NCBI GenBank assembly: GCA_023376005.1
Contig: CM042145.1
Location: 101,369,680 to 101,433,679, forward strand
DNA: 64,000 bases
Origin: Doryteuthis pealeii
Taxonomy: Eukaryota > Mollusca > Cephalopoda > Myopsida > Loliginidae
Direction: 5' to 3'
Below, one piece after another: positions 1 through 13,900 of the stretch. The position numbers and the translations under genes were made by a program. How positions within the stretch are numbered: the stretch's first letter is position 1; every line of letters begins with the position of its first letter. The notes below the pieces were generated by a model. That model was not told the origin of the DNA. It saw only the letters and a list, made by a program, of their open reading frames with translations, and made no database searches.

Positions 1-149
1 ATCAAGTTAAAAAATTTGAGATAGAAAATAGTGGCCATTTTTATTGAACAAATATACCTCCAAATTTAATTTTGAATTGTAATATTGTACAATCAAATTT
101 TAAAATTTAAGATAGAAAATAATGGCCATTCTTATCATACAAAACAATA

Positions 150-405
150 GGATATTATTATTTTGATTTTTCTGACTGTTGTCCTCATCTTTATTGTGGT
201 ATGTAAAAACACAACATTTCATCTGCTGTATCCTCCAGCCTTCTTCAGATGTTCCCTGTTTATCCAAGCATAGCAAAAAGAAAGCCAGAGGATATAGCAA
301 TAGAAACGTTGTGTTTTTACATACCACAATAAAGATGAGAACAATAGTCCAAAAAATCAAAATAATACACATCAAGCGTCATCCAAAAAATTCAGACAAA
401 TAATT
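150..405. mobile_element. Palindromic MITE (CTCATCTTTATTGTGGTATGT arms)
   Basis: Left arm GACTGTTGTCCTCATCTTTA, right arm the complement ending TAGTCCAAAAAATCAAAAT. The loop contains CCTCCAGCCTTCTTCAG. Related copies lie at 16040-16290, 31330-31520 and 44262-44620. Confidence 0.75.
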
Positions 406-435
406 AGATATTATTTAATTAAATTACCACAACCA

Positions 436-560
436 GCAAATTCAGCAAACAATGCATGTGATATGCGGAAACACTGGACATATGTTTCGACCTATTAGGT
501 CACATTGGCAGCGTGTACAGTGATCACCCACCATTGTTGTTTGCTGAATTTACTGGTCAT
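436..560. repeat. Inverted repeat with CAGCAAACAA arms
   Basis: AAATTCAGCAAACAATG and the complementary TTGTTTGCTGAATTT flank about 85 bp; outer bases (ACCAGCAAATT, ACTGGTCATG) match poorly. Probably a decayed MITE. Confidence 0.55.
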
Positions 561-628
561 GCTGATTGTATATATTTCCTCTATACATATATATGGATAT
601 TATTTCTTCATAAACACAACCTATGTTC

Positions 629-692
629 CATAATAGTTGTTACATTTGGATATAAATTTCATACAGTACATGTAACAACTATTATGGGATAA
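629..692. repeat. Short palindrome
   Basis: CCATAATAGTTGTTACA and TGTAACAACTATTATGG around a loop of about 30 bp. Confidence 0.7.
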
Positions 693-918
693 ATATATTA
701 CCAATATATTTTTCATTGTTCTCGTCTTTTGTGAAAGTAAATCCTATAACATGAATCATATTTTCAATTTGTGTCAATATCAAATGATAAAAAAGGAAAG
801 AGTTATGGAAAACCAAGATTCACAAAAAGACTATTTGCTGGTGGACTATGATTAAAAATCAAAAATTTGAGACTGTAGTTAAGCTTATTTTTATGATTGT
901 TTTTATGGTTCTAATGCA

Positions 919-1486
919 GAATAGTACGTAAAAGATAATATCATTAGAATACAGGTAATCTGAACATTAGCTACATAAATGAGAGTAACCTCCCCTTGTT
1001 TCTTTCACTTTGAGGAAGCCGTCTGTTTTGGTCGGCCATTTTCATTTCAGCGTAATCAATGCAAATGCATGTTTTAACACAAAAATATCATAAAATGTGT
1101 TCTTAATAATAATTAAGTTCATTTCAAATAATGCACAAGCACAATTAAGAACACATTTTATGTTATTTTGTGTTAAAACATTCAGTTGTATTGATTCGAA
1201 CAAATTCGTATTTCCAGTGTAGATTTACGGTGAAATGAAAATAGCTGACCAAAACAGATGGTTTCCTCAAAGTGAAAGAAACAAGAGGAGGTTAGTCTCA
1301 TTTATGTAGCTAATGTTCAGATTACCAGAATACATATAAAAAGCATTACATTTCATGGAAATACCCGAAACCTTTGAGACGTTAGAGTTAGTTTTAGGGT
1401 TAGGCTAATTTGTAATTTTTCGTAATCTAATGCTATTTATACATAAAATGTGATTCTATTGATATCATCTCTTTCACACTATTCTT
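919..1486. mobile_element. Host palindromic MITE (family with AGATAATATCATT arms), interrupted
   Basis: Outer arms GAATAGTACGTAAAAGATAA and its complement (ATATCATCTCTTTCACACTATTC) flank a core with TTTGAGACGTTAG. Removing 954-1326 and one TSD copy gives an element of about 190 bp, like the uninterrupted copies near 20793 and 29569. Confidence 0.8.
954..1326. mobile_element. 373-bp palindromic MITE with 8-bp TSD
   Basis: Almost the whole element is an inverted repeat: its termini GGTAATCTGAACATTAGC and its reverse complement face each other, and the arms run about 170 bp. It is flanked by the direct repeat AGAATACA (946-953 and 1327-1334). It sits inside another palindromic element (about 919-1486). 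Confidence 0.9.
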
Positions 1487-1631
1487 ATTTGTATTGTTTT
1501 TATAATCCTTGAAAGACTGACTTTGTTTATTTATGATATATTAAAGGATTTAAAAAAATAATTCTCTTTAAAATATTGTTACAAATCAATAAAAATGTTT
1601 GAGATGAAATAAATGAAAATGGTTTACTTAC

Positions 1632-1690
1632 AATTTGTGCCTGCAAAGAGCTTACAAAGTATTCAATGTCTTCCTCTGTGGTCCCTAAAA
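1632..1690 (-). CDS. PDXDC1: PDXDC1 exon 16 of those found (59 bp)
   Basis: With the last base of exon 15 it encodes VLGTTEEDIEYFVSSLQAQI, matching AVLGTxxEDVDxLV in vertebrates. It ends in phase 0 at a GTAAGT donor, so the coding sequence continues beyond the left edge. Confidence 0.93.
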
Positions 1691-4600
1691 CTAAAATAAA
1701 CATTTCATTAGAACATCTTTAAGAACACTCATTTACAAATTCTAGTAGCCATTTTTTTTTTAAAGCATACATAGATGATATTTTAAAAACAGTTTTTCCT
1801 TTTATCAAAAGTAATATTATATCAACCATTATTAATTTTGACTACTATTCAGAAACATAGGCTTTATTTTTTTGCATTAGGCTCAAGAAATTTATTGAAT
1901 TAGATAACAATTTGATGCAATAAAATTTCCCAGATTTCTCTTCTAGTCATCTTTACTGTTTGGTTTATGAACACAATTTTGTGATGGTATTTTAAAATTA
2001 TAATAAAGCTCATACAAGAAACTTAATTTTTTTTTTCTGCCATTGATCAATGCTGGAAACCAATTGGTTGGAGGCAGTGGTGTAATGGTTAGAGGCGTAA
2101 AAAATGGACTCATTGACCTGAGTTCAAATCCTGGACGAAGCAACAGTTCACATAACACTAATATCCTTGGGAAAAGTATAAATCCAACTACTTTCCAGCT
2201 TTGGTTAAATAGTAGGGTAGACTGGGCTCTTTAACTTTGGTTAGGCAACCATTCTATGAGAAAGAAAACTCTGAATTCAAACCTGTTAAACTCTGCTTGG
2301 ACTGGTCACTACTAGAATAGGCTCAGTCCTAATTAGTGATCTATTAACAAACAAAAAATATGCTAAGTGATGGATTGGTTCATTGATCTTCATGTGACCA
2401 TTGCAAGAAAAAGTGTTAACCCTAAGATGCTGTAAAGACTGAAAGGCCAAATAACACAAGTGAACCTTAGAAAATTGCTAAAGGAAGTGGCAAAACTGTC
2501 CTCCTTTCTATTGGGGGTCTTTTATTAGTGTAATTTACCAGCAATTAAAAAAAATAAAATAAAAAAATGAGTGAAAGTAATATTGGTTATAAAAAAAACT
2601 TACAGGACTTGTGTTTTGAGTGTCTAAAAATCAATACTACAAGAAATGCATTTTTTATTAATTAAACATGTGTATGAATAAACATGAAGAAATAATTACT
2701 TTTAGGTATAAAAATACTTTTATCTTTAAATCTTATTGGCTTTTTATTGCATCTTAATTGGGTTAACAATCTATGATAGTGAGGAACAAAATCAATGAGA
2801 TACAATAAAGAATAAGTTCTCACAGGGAGCATCAAAATTCCTGTCCTCTTTTCCTCTGGAACGCTTTGTTAAACATATCACCAATTAAGCTACTAAGAGT
2901 TTTTGGTTTAAAAAAGCCCAAATCAAACTTTTAACAAAAGTTTCACTTGTAGCAAAGGAAATGCAAGTTTGGATATCACAGACAGATTATCCTTTATTAT
3001 TTTTAATCAGTATTGTTCCTTGTTATTAGAGATTGATAACACAAGTTTTAATAAAAAGTAGCTAAAATTAAAAGAATGAAAGAAAATACTTGTTGTCATA
3101 TAGTACCTAAATAACGAGAATGGAATCGTCTTTTTTTTCCCTATAAATAATGGCCTTAAGTGAAAAAATTAACTGTAAATCTTCTAAGGAAAAATGTTTC
3201 AATTGCAATTAAATCACTAATGTAAAAAGGTCCTTGTTTTCGTGAAGATATGAATCGCCAATGCAAAAAAGACTAACTTACCTTGTGCAAATTCAAGGGG
3301 AGAGAACCGTAAACAAACTCCTTCTCTGTCAACATTAACTGCTTCAATCAATACTTTTGGGTTCTCTCGTAATAATAAATCTGCTAACTGAAAACATATA
3401 TATAAAAGAAAAACTCTGAATATGAAACGCTCAATTAAAACAGAAACATAACGAAAAGAATTACATATTGATTCAACTTGGGAAATATGGTAGAAAAGGT
3501 GTAATGAGGAATGATGTTATTTCAAAGTAACAATTTCAATATATTTAGTATCAAGCAAGAAAGCTTGAGATCATTTTTAATCTTAAACTTTCTGATTAGA
3601 AATTCTTAGAAAATCTGTCCAAAAGTCAACAGAAAAAACTCACCCATGTATTTAATGCATTATAGTAAGCTGTTTGCTTTTCATCTTCACTTGATTCTTC
3701 TGAAGATTTGATCACATAAGGCGTTGATTCAGTTTCTACAAAAGGAAAAAGAAAAAGATTATGGCTAGAGTTGTCTCCCTTGTCTCTTTTGCTTATTGTG
3801 CCAACATTTTGTAGGACAAAAATACAGCGGTACCTTGACTTACGAGTTTAATTCATTCAGCTCTTAAATGAATTTTCTCGAATATGAAATCAGTTTTCCC
3901 CATTGACATAAACTGAAATGCCATTAATCCGTTCCAACCCCCCTCATTTTTTTGTTAATAAAAAAAAAAGCAGATAAAATGTACTGCATTGTATAAAAAC
4001 ATAATAAAATAGAATGCAATAAATTATGTGCTGTAATATGTTTTGTTTATTTCTTATAAATGATTTTTTTCTTTGGCATAATAAATTTGGAAAACAATGT
4101 TTTTAGAGAACTTATTAACAGAAGTGTATCTGAACCTCACCCGTACCACAAATTTTAGTTCTCAACACAAAATAAAAAATTAACCAAGTGACAGCTCATA
4201 ACTTTACAATTTGATTAAATTAAATATTGTGGATCTTTTGCAAATCTTGTCAAGTTCTCTCACCTGTTTTAGGAGAATTCTCTGTGTACCGGAATATCAC
4301 AGTTGGAGTCACAACATCAAAGACAACCTTTAAAAAAAGAAAAAGAAGAAAAAAAAAGGTTTCAAAAAGACTTATTTTTATTTTTTGAAGATTTTGAAAA
4401 CTAGAAACAAGTGTCAAAGAACTGAGGACATATTGGAGAAAAAAAAAATTAAATTATGCATTTGCTAAAATATGGACATTGCCAAGATTGTCTTGGGTGG
4501 GGTGGGGTAAAGTTTCTCCTACATTGCCTGGGTGGGTGATTTATGCAAATGTTCACTCAACAACTCCATTGTCTGCCAACAAGTGTGACATGCCAGTGAC

Positions 4601-4955
4601 AAGACATTTAGCAATGACTTAGTGTAAGAATGGACTCCTGCTTATCTCAAGGGCATTCATAAGTGGGATAATATATATATATATATATTGGTTGTTGGTT
4701 GGTTTTGAAGGCTATCACAATGCAAGTGTAAAGAAAAAAAAGAAGGTAACTATGGTGTTGTCTGTTAACCTGTGATTCAGTCTTAATATTTCGGATAAAA
4801 ATCCCTTCTACAGAAGATCACCGGAACTGAAGTTGTTGCTAGTGGCTGTTCATTTCTTCTGTCTCATGCCTTCCAAATTCTCTGTGTGTATGTGTGTGGA
4901 TGGTGCTTGTTTATGTGTGTTTGCTTTGTGTGTGAGTGTAGGTGTGTACACCTGT

Positions 4956-4996
<41 letters not shown>

Positions 4997-7900
4997 TCTC
5001 AACTAGAATTTGATCTCTGCTGTTTTCCATACCAGTTATCACACTAGGGTGGCCATTTACAAATTTCCCTAAAGGAGAACATTGCTCTCCAAAAAAGGAG
5101 GACTTGGGCAGGAAAAGGAGAATTCATTAAGTTATCTCTATTGGTGTGTTGATAAACTGCACTTTTCCCAACTCCTGCCAAATCATAACAGCATACTGTA
5201 CAGAAGACATGAAAATTATGTTCTTTACTTTTAGATATAAATCCAAATTCTTTGACCAATTCATGGTTAAACTTGGTCTTTCCTTTCTGCATTTTTTCAG
5301 GGGGTAAATAAGCACAAAAACCTTAATACTATATGCTCTCATCAAAGACTCAGAGAGGAGAGGGCATGTTTGACCTTGTAATTCAGACCAGTCTGAAGTG
5401 GAATGTTGTATTTGAACAACTCTCTACTATTCATAGTGGGCCATTACATGTGGAGTCATTGAGTGGAGGGGTGGGGAGAAAACTTGTTACCATGGTGACA
5501 AATTAGGGTCCTATTACAATATATGAAGATCAAAATAGGCCTGGCTTAAGCTGGCACCAGATGGAGGATGGCTTTCTCAAAAGCCGTACAGTCTGGCATA
5601 AAGTCAGACATCCAGCTACCATAGCACCACCTAAAATATGAATTTTACATACTAAAATGTGCATATTGAAAAATAGGAAATTGAAGTATTTTATAGTCAT
5701 TTATACATTCTAGTATTTCTTTTCACGGAAAACACACACAAAAGTAAAATGATACAATTTAAATCGTAATCTATAAGTATTAATAATTACTTGTGATTAA
5801 TAAAAAAAAATGAATTGTTCCTTCTTGAAGAGATGACTGAGGCAAAACTTGAAGAACAAAAACGTTATAAACATGTAATTAATATGAAGAAAACTTACAA
5901 GAGTATCAATTGTTGTTGATATCAGATCACCAGATTTGGCAGAATCTTTTTCTTCTGATTTCTTTTCTGTATTCTGTTAAAAAAAAAAAAAAGAGAAAAT
6001 ATGGTATTAGAAAACAGCTTTTTAAATTTTTTTTTTTAACTCTCTGACCTCATAAGCCTAATATTTTGGCTGAGCCCTATTTTGCTATACACTGTATACT
6101 TGATATTTCACGATCAGAGAAATCATACCAGATGCTGATGGGAGCTCCATAATGATGTTACACGCTGTCTTGAACAAATCTTGGAAGCAGCATTCCCCCC
6201 CCCCAGCTGTATGGTCTCCTGCCTCCTATTACATAAACCATCCAAGTGAATGAACAAGACATGCTGGATGAGGGCAAACTCATAAGTGATGTTTTTCTAT
6301 GGACACCTACACATGGACACACCAGTGTAGGCTGACCAGCAAATACCTACATCAATCAGCTCTGTACAAATTCTGGAAGCCACATTGAAGACTTGCCACT
6401 TGCCAGGGGTGATGACCGATAGGGATGGCTGGCGAGAAAGAGTCAAGGGAATGTGCTGACAGCATGACCTGATGAGGATGACGGCAATCCATGTTCTGTG
6501 GTCCCATTCAAAATGTCGTTTCTCAGCCCTTTGGCTAAGATCAAAGTGTAGTATCTCTTATGAACTTAATATCTGAAATGTCCTCAATGTGGGAACTTTG
6601 ATACTCACTAAACTCTAGATATATAACATATGAGATATTAAACTGATTAGAAGAAATATTACATTTTGATCTTGGAGGAGTGTTTAGCATAATGGTTATT
6701 ATATGTAGGAAATGGAATCAGTGACCCAAGTTCAAATCTTAGACGAGGCTGTTGGCATTTCCCTTTGAGCTCAAAATATTTAAGGATTAATTTTTATACA
6801 TTTTTGCCAGTAGAATTACAATCAGTTTTTTTTTTATAAAGAAAACCTGAGTTATAGACAAGAAAAAAAGAAAACATTTCCTGAAAATCTTACCACAAGT
6901 CTGACTGTTGGTAGTGAATTTAGCCTTTCAAGCAAGAGTTTACACTGAAAAACAAGAAAGAAAAAAAAAATCATGAGAAATAACAAGTAATAATTTGTCA
7001 GTATTATCATAAAACAGAACAAGTTAATCATTTCATTGGGAAAAGAAAGTTGAGAAATACTTTATATTTTTACGCGAGATTTTAAAGAATTTCATTGAAA
7101 AGTGTAGTTTAAATTTAAGTTTTAAAAAATTACTTTTAAAATCAATTAACATAGCAACAATTAGCATCTCAATAAAATTAATGAATGGCAATCAATATCT
7201 TGAACAATTTACTCTTTTAAAAACGGCAGAGTGGCCTAATGTCAGTATCAGTCGGACAGTGAGGGAGTCTATCCCCTTTTCACTAGTACTAGACCAGGGA
7301 GATTGTTTTTGCGTTTGAGGTGGGGAGCCACACTAACCATCGTGATTTTTATATAAAAATGTCCAAATAACACTGGGCAAAACAATTTTTGTTGAGTTGG
7401 ATCTGACACTTGTTTTTGACTATTATTTGACCTCTAAATCCAAAAATGACCCAAGTTTTTCTATATCACATCAACTTTTTGAGCTAAAGGATACCCTCAA
7501 TTTTTCTCAAAAGCCATAAAAATACAGCATCTAACAAATTTGTGCTTATTTTATGGAATGTCTTAAAAAATTCACATATAATGAAAAGTAATAAAACATA
7601 ATAAATAGTCTCAATTTGAAATATATGAAAAACATTTTTATTTTAGAAATTCAAAAAGGATGAGTTTTTTTTAAAAACTAATGTGAATATTTGGATTTCC
7701 AACAAGAGATTAACTCTTTATCTACCATTGCCATCCACAATAACCATGTCCCAAATGGTTGACAAGCTAGTATCCTATCACTGATCTTTTACTACCGAAT
7801 AGAGATGTATTTATTTAATTAATTTCTCAGTTTTGACTCTAAACCATTTTCTAAAAGCTAACAATCTCTTCATTTTCAGGCGGTCTGATATTTTGATTGT

Positions 7901-10900
7901 TGGGCGGTTTGGGGCGCTCTGGTAGATAAAGGGTCAAAAGTGTAGAATTTGTGAACAAAACGCAAGGTGAGTTTAATCAGAATAAGGTAATTGTAAATGT
8001 CTTACCAAATGGAAAGATGATCTGATTCTATTGAGAATGCCTTCATGCCCCAGACTCTGTAGAGAGATCCACAATGGTAGACAGGAGAGTTTTGATGCAG
8101 CATTGAAAGAATTCATTCCAGCAGCATAGGTCATAGTTGTGTCTTCACACATATACAATGTCTGACGGACAACAATCAAGGAACAAAACTGTTTTTAGAG
8201 AATTCTTTTAAAAAACAATTAATTTTATTAAAAAAAAAATATCAATTTTTTAAGCAATTTTTTTTTTTGATTTTTGTTTTGTTTCGTGGAAATTCCATGG
8301 GTCCTGCTAGTAGTTTTATTAATATCATAACTATGTATTTAATAAAAAAATCTGATAAGACAACTTACAAATATTTATCCTTATAAATATCAAAAAATAA
8401 TTATATTACATTATAAATGCACTAGTGGGACCTGTGGATATACTAACTATTACAACATTTGATATGTATGCTTTAAGACCTATTGTAATAAAAGTTCAAC
8501 ATGTAAAAAGTATAATAATCTTGATTTAACTCACTCTCTCCCCTATTTGGAACAATTACAGCATTTTTTAAACAATTCATTTTAAAATGGGTAAAATAAG
8601 AATTCAGCGGATAAGCGACACTAGATAATCAGGATTTACATTTTTAAATTTCATCTTGGATGATTTGGATGGTCTAATTTTTAAGCAGAAGGTGTTGCAA
8701 GATGATTTTGTAGGAACACCAGTATTAATATAAATGCATTAATAGTTAGTCTTTGACTTTTTTTCTTATTAGTAATCCATATTAACCCAGATTATTTTAA
8801 CAGTAGCCACAAAAAGTCACAAGATGTGAAATGGAAAATTTAGTAGTGCTGGTATTTTAAAAGTCAGACAATTTGCTCCATGTAGCCCAATAATCTGGTA
8901 AATGGAGATTTGGTCTCTATTTGTCTGTATCCGAAACTACATCACTGCTTATGTCATATTACCCAAAATTGTCAATATTTAGAATAAAGAATAACCTTGT
9001 ATTATATACACTCAAAATTTGAGTAGGCAAACTTAGCAAGGTCCTTATTGTTTTTTAAAACAAGTTTCAATAGATACATGCCCGGTATTATATATCTATA
9101 TATAGTTTTATTTTCATATATATTTCAAGTTATCTAACTTTAATATATATTTAAAGTTATCTAACTTTAATATATATTTCAAGTTATCTAATGTATAGAG
9201 TTTTATGAGAAAATTATTGACAAACAAGAAATAGTCATTTTTTCAGTATCAAGAGGTTAACTAAAAAGTTTACAAATAAATCAATACCTACGATTTTGTG
9301 TAAAATATTCAAAATAATTATTCAATTAATAATTAATAGATGCTCACAACATTCTATTTGAAAGGGACATAACTAAGTTTTCATTTCAAATTGTTTTATT
9401 TTTTTTTTAACTCCTTTAATAAATTTGATTATTTTATTTACTTATGATACAAACCCTCTCACACTGCATTTTTAACTCCCACCCCCCTCAGGCAAAATCT
9501 TTCAAAAATTAATCTTTACACTGCCCAGAGTGCATTTTAATATATCAAATGATGTCAATAAAGGATACAGCTGCTTGAAGGGATGGAATGCCCAGCCATT
9601 TGCCAAGTGTTATTGTAATACTGTCACCGCATTTGGATGCGTGGACTGTGTTTGGATCGGAAAACAGAATCAATGCTGCCAAATTGTTTCTGGAAAGAGA
9701 AAATCCATGTAATGTTAAGTAGGCATCGGATCATTGTCAAGAAAATTTTTCTTTCTTAATCATAATAAGGATATTTGCCTGCTCATCCCACTTATGAGGG
9801 CTGGACACAAGGTCTCGTTTTTACGTGGGCGCATAAAAATTGCGTCGATCTGGGAGGATGGCCGCCTGGGAACAACACTAATAATTGTACTCTACCAGTT
9901 CAGAGGCCGAAGCACACTGGACCCCCAGCCGAGGACGGGTATAGAAGGTAAGTCTCAAAGCATAGAATCTGGAACAGATACTACACATTGATCCTCCCTT
10001 CCGGGTATAGAAGGTAAGGGTATTTGCCTGCTCATCCCACTTATGAGGGCTGGACACAAGGTCTCGTTTTTACGTGGGCACATAAAAATTGCATCGATCC
10101 AGGGGACTGGTACCCCTGGAACGATGCCATTAATTGTACTTTACCGGTCCAGAGGCCGAAGCACACTGGACTCCCAGCCGAGGCCGGGTATAGAAGGTAA
10201 GTCTCAAAGCATAGAATCTGGAACAGATACTACACTTTGACCCTCCCTTCTAATAAGACAATGAATAAATTAGATAAGAGTAAGTATTTACTGACATCTC
10301 ACCTTTTCAGTTGAACACAAAGTATGATTAACGTAGGGAGCCACGCACAAACGAAAGCTAATGCAGTGGCCAGTGTTAAAAAGTGTGTGTATCCCTTCAG
10401 CATTCCTCTGTTGAGGTGCCAGGGCACTGGATAATAAACACAACCCTGCCCCTTTAAATCGGGACAAGTACTTGAGTGATGGTCCCCTTGGATCATACTG
10501 ATATTATATATCTTACCTGTCCAATGGCCAATGCCACCGGACACAGGGCCTGAAGGCCAGGTAAGTATGAATTAGATAAGAGTATGCAACATGGCTTCTT
10601 GTTGATTATTATTTATTGTTAGAGACCTTCTCTCAATGAGGAACAAAATTTCATATCAAAATCTTCTCCTTTGTCTTATAAGTATGCATACCAAATTTGA
10701 TAGCTCTATATTAAACAGTTTTGACCATCTATCGAGGATAGACAAACTATTAATAATGATTGATTTAGATTAAAGTTATTGGTATCCAATAAGCCATGTT
10801 GCTTTGTATGTATGTAAATGGCAAAACTAAAAAATGTCAATTTACAAAGAATGTAAGAAAAAAACAAGTTTTATATTAGATCAAACTGTGGATATTGTTG

Positions 10901-13900
10901 GTTTGGTTTCTTTGTTTAATGGCATATCAACCTTCATGGGTTATTTAATGCCAAAGCCATCCTTGTAGAAGAACAGTAATGATATTATCTAACTCATAGC
11001 TAGAGAGATAAGGGGGTACATACCTTTCCCAAGGTTATTAGTCCAAAAAAGTAAATGTAAATAGCATGACTACAGCTCAAATTTGCTTACTATGATGTCA
11101 TAGGCCTGCAGGTTAGGCACTATGCCATGTACTCCAACCCTCCAAGATGTTGGAAGTAGCTATTATGGACAATGTTGCAAAGCTATCCTTGTAGAAGAAC
11201 ATAGCTGGGAGGGAGGGAAAGAAAGGGTTCATACCTTTCCCAAGGGTATTAGTCCAAAAGTGAACGTAATAGTGCGACTAGAGTTAGAACTTGCTTACTA
11301 CGATGTCACAGCCCAGTATGTTATCCACTACATGATGGGGATTTTCCCTTGTGGATATTGTTGTTCATCTTTATTTTATCTTGATAGAATCTCCAAGCAA
11401 AAGTTTTTTAAAAAGATTGACATCTTACCCTTCAACATGCAACCAAATACCATTAAGGGCACATATTTCTTGTAGTCTTTTTAAATTGTCAACATGTCCA
11501 ACAACTGGAGTGCCTAGAAAAAAACAAAAAAAGAAAAGAATATGAGTTGGGAGATTTTTCAATGAATGAAGTTATTAAAAGTTGTAGATACAATAGCAAG
11601 AAAAAAAAATTGATGAAATAAAAAATAAATACTGATTTCAAAAAATAATAAAATTACAAATACTAAAACATCATAGTTATAATTTTGATTGTTTTAATAC
11701 ATTATAATGAGATACTGAGCCTGTTTATCAACAATTAGCCCTTAGAACCTGAGCAGTCAGTATTTTTGCAGCTACTTAGATGTGCATAATCTAAGCAGTC
11801 TGAATTTCAACTGGGTAATCCCATTTTTAAAATGAAAAGTAAATTTGTCATTGCTTTGTTTTATCAGGCACAGTGTGCATGAGGTTAACCAAAAGTTCAA
11901 ATGTCTGGGGAATTTGACCATGGGAATTTAACCATGAAAAAACCAAAAAAAAAAAAACCACAAAAAAAAACCCAAGTCCTGTTAAATAACTGATTAAAAG
12001 ATTTTGCATTTCAGCTATTCTTAAACCAGGAGAGATACTGTGCCTGCCTGTTATCCATTAAAATCAGATATTAAGAATGCCTATCATCCGCTAACATTAG
12101 ATATTGAGACTGCCTATCATCCGCTAGGATCATATACTAAGACTGCCAATCATCTACTAAGGTGAGATACCAAGATTGCTTATCCCCCATTAAAATAAAT
12201 TGTATACATTCTATTAAGTCTTAACTTTTTTTTTTTTTTTTTTTTACTGACAGTTCCTATCATCTGATCAAAATTTGATCAAAAGTTTTTTTTTTAGCAT
12301 TTACTATTTCTATCAATTTATGGTCTTGAAAGGAGAGGTTAGGAATATAATAATAAGTAGTTTAAATGTGTTATCTGATCCCCAGGACATTTAACCAAAC
12401 AATCTGTCATGACACTAGAATTAAAGAAGGACTTGGATTTGTATGTCAAAATTGTAATTAGTATAAAAAGAGACAGGACACTCACCAGCATAACCTACCA
12501 AGAGGACAGGAGTTTTAGCAGCAGCAATATCATCTTGTATCAACTTCTCCAGCATAGCTACATCCTAAAAAGATTTTAAAATACATTGTATCAAATACAC
12601 AAATGAAAATAGACAAAGATTTTAATAAATTTGAACCAGCCTAACAATATATATATATATAAAAAGATTGCTTTTAATTTTCAGAGAAAATAAGATGAAT
12701 GCCATTTTCAGCCAATATTGGTGATTATCATGATGAAAATAAAAACAAAATTCAAGTCATCATAAAAATGTAATAAAATAAAAGAGCAATTTTTAATCAT
12801 TAAATTAATTAAAAGAATATGTTCCCAAATTCTACAACAAAAGTGATTAGCTGTGTTATTTCACAAAAATGTATAAGGTGTTTTCTAAAATTCACTCTTG
12901 TATTTAAGAGCAAATCAGAGAAATGGTGATAAAAAGGTTTAAAAACTTGGCAGAAAGAAACTTGTATTTTAACTGGAAAATAAATAAGAAAGTGCCTATC
13001 ACCAAGTTACACTAATGTGGCTGCCAGATATTTTCATTTCATGCATAAATATAAACACTCAGTCATATAATGGTTGGAAAACTGAAACCTATCTGACTAA
13101 AATGGGTTAATATTCTTTTTGTTTTGTTTTGTTTTACAGCATATCAACCTCAGTGGGTCATTTAATGCCGATAAAGTTTTGAAATAAATCAATTCTTAAT
13201 GGATAATACAATTTTGTTTATAAATACATTTTTCTATTTAACCCATAGATGGGACCCTAACAGGTACTACCACTCCGGGTCAGAGTGGACCAGGGAGCAA
13301 TGGTGATGAAGGGGTGCTCCACATTCCCCAAACCTCCAAAACTGGAACCTCACCATCAGATAGGGTTTAACGTCATTCCCAGGACATGTAGACCCACCGC
13401 CTTCTAGCACCTATATGATAAAAAGGGGTTGGGGCTTGCCATAAGGGCAATAAGGTTGGGAAAATCAAATAGGTGCTAGGGCTTGACGTGACCAGCCGAT
13501 TGATCGGAGGGGGCCTCTCCGACCGCCCGTCTAGCCCAAGATAGTAATATTCTTTAAATAATAAAATATCCTTATGATATTTCATCAAATAATAAATCTG
13601 AGAATAAACTATCTTGATCCTCTGGTCATAAAATCTGTTGATTCTCTTTTATAACAACCCCATTCAACATTTTTATAGTATTCTTTTTCATATTCACCTC
13701 AGTCCCTTAAATGACTCATGCGGTGTAATTGCTTTAATAATAAGCCATAAGAAAGATTGCTCGTCTGGGTTGGATCCTGTAAGCTGAAAATTAGCCTACA
13801 AGGATAACTTGACTTATGGGATGAACATGATACATGTGACATTGACATCTGAGGTCACTAGAGGTCACCAAAGGTCAATATAGAATCAACACTATAACTC

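Noticed and set aside
9530..9712. 60-codon plus-strand frame
   Set aside because: Antisense shadow of PDXDC1 exon 9.
10299..10544. Minus-strand 81-codon frame with an LATALAFV stretch considered as the missing PLP-domain exon between exons 8 and 10
   Set aside because: It has no acceptor in the right phase, and the 121-bp exon at 9569-9689 fits both phase and motif.
11122..11475. 117-codon plus-strand frame
   Set aside because: Covers a tandem-duplicated repeat and the antisense of exon 8; no domain.
12225..12246. T run as a transcription terminator
   Set aside because: Intronic homopolymer with no pol III gene upstream.
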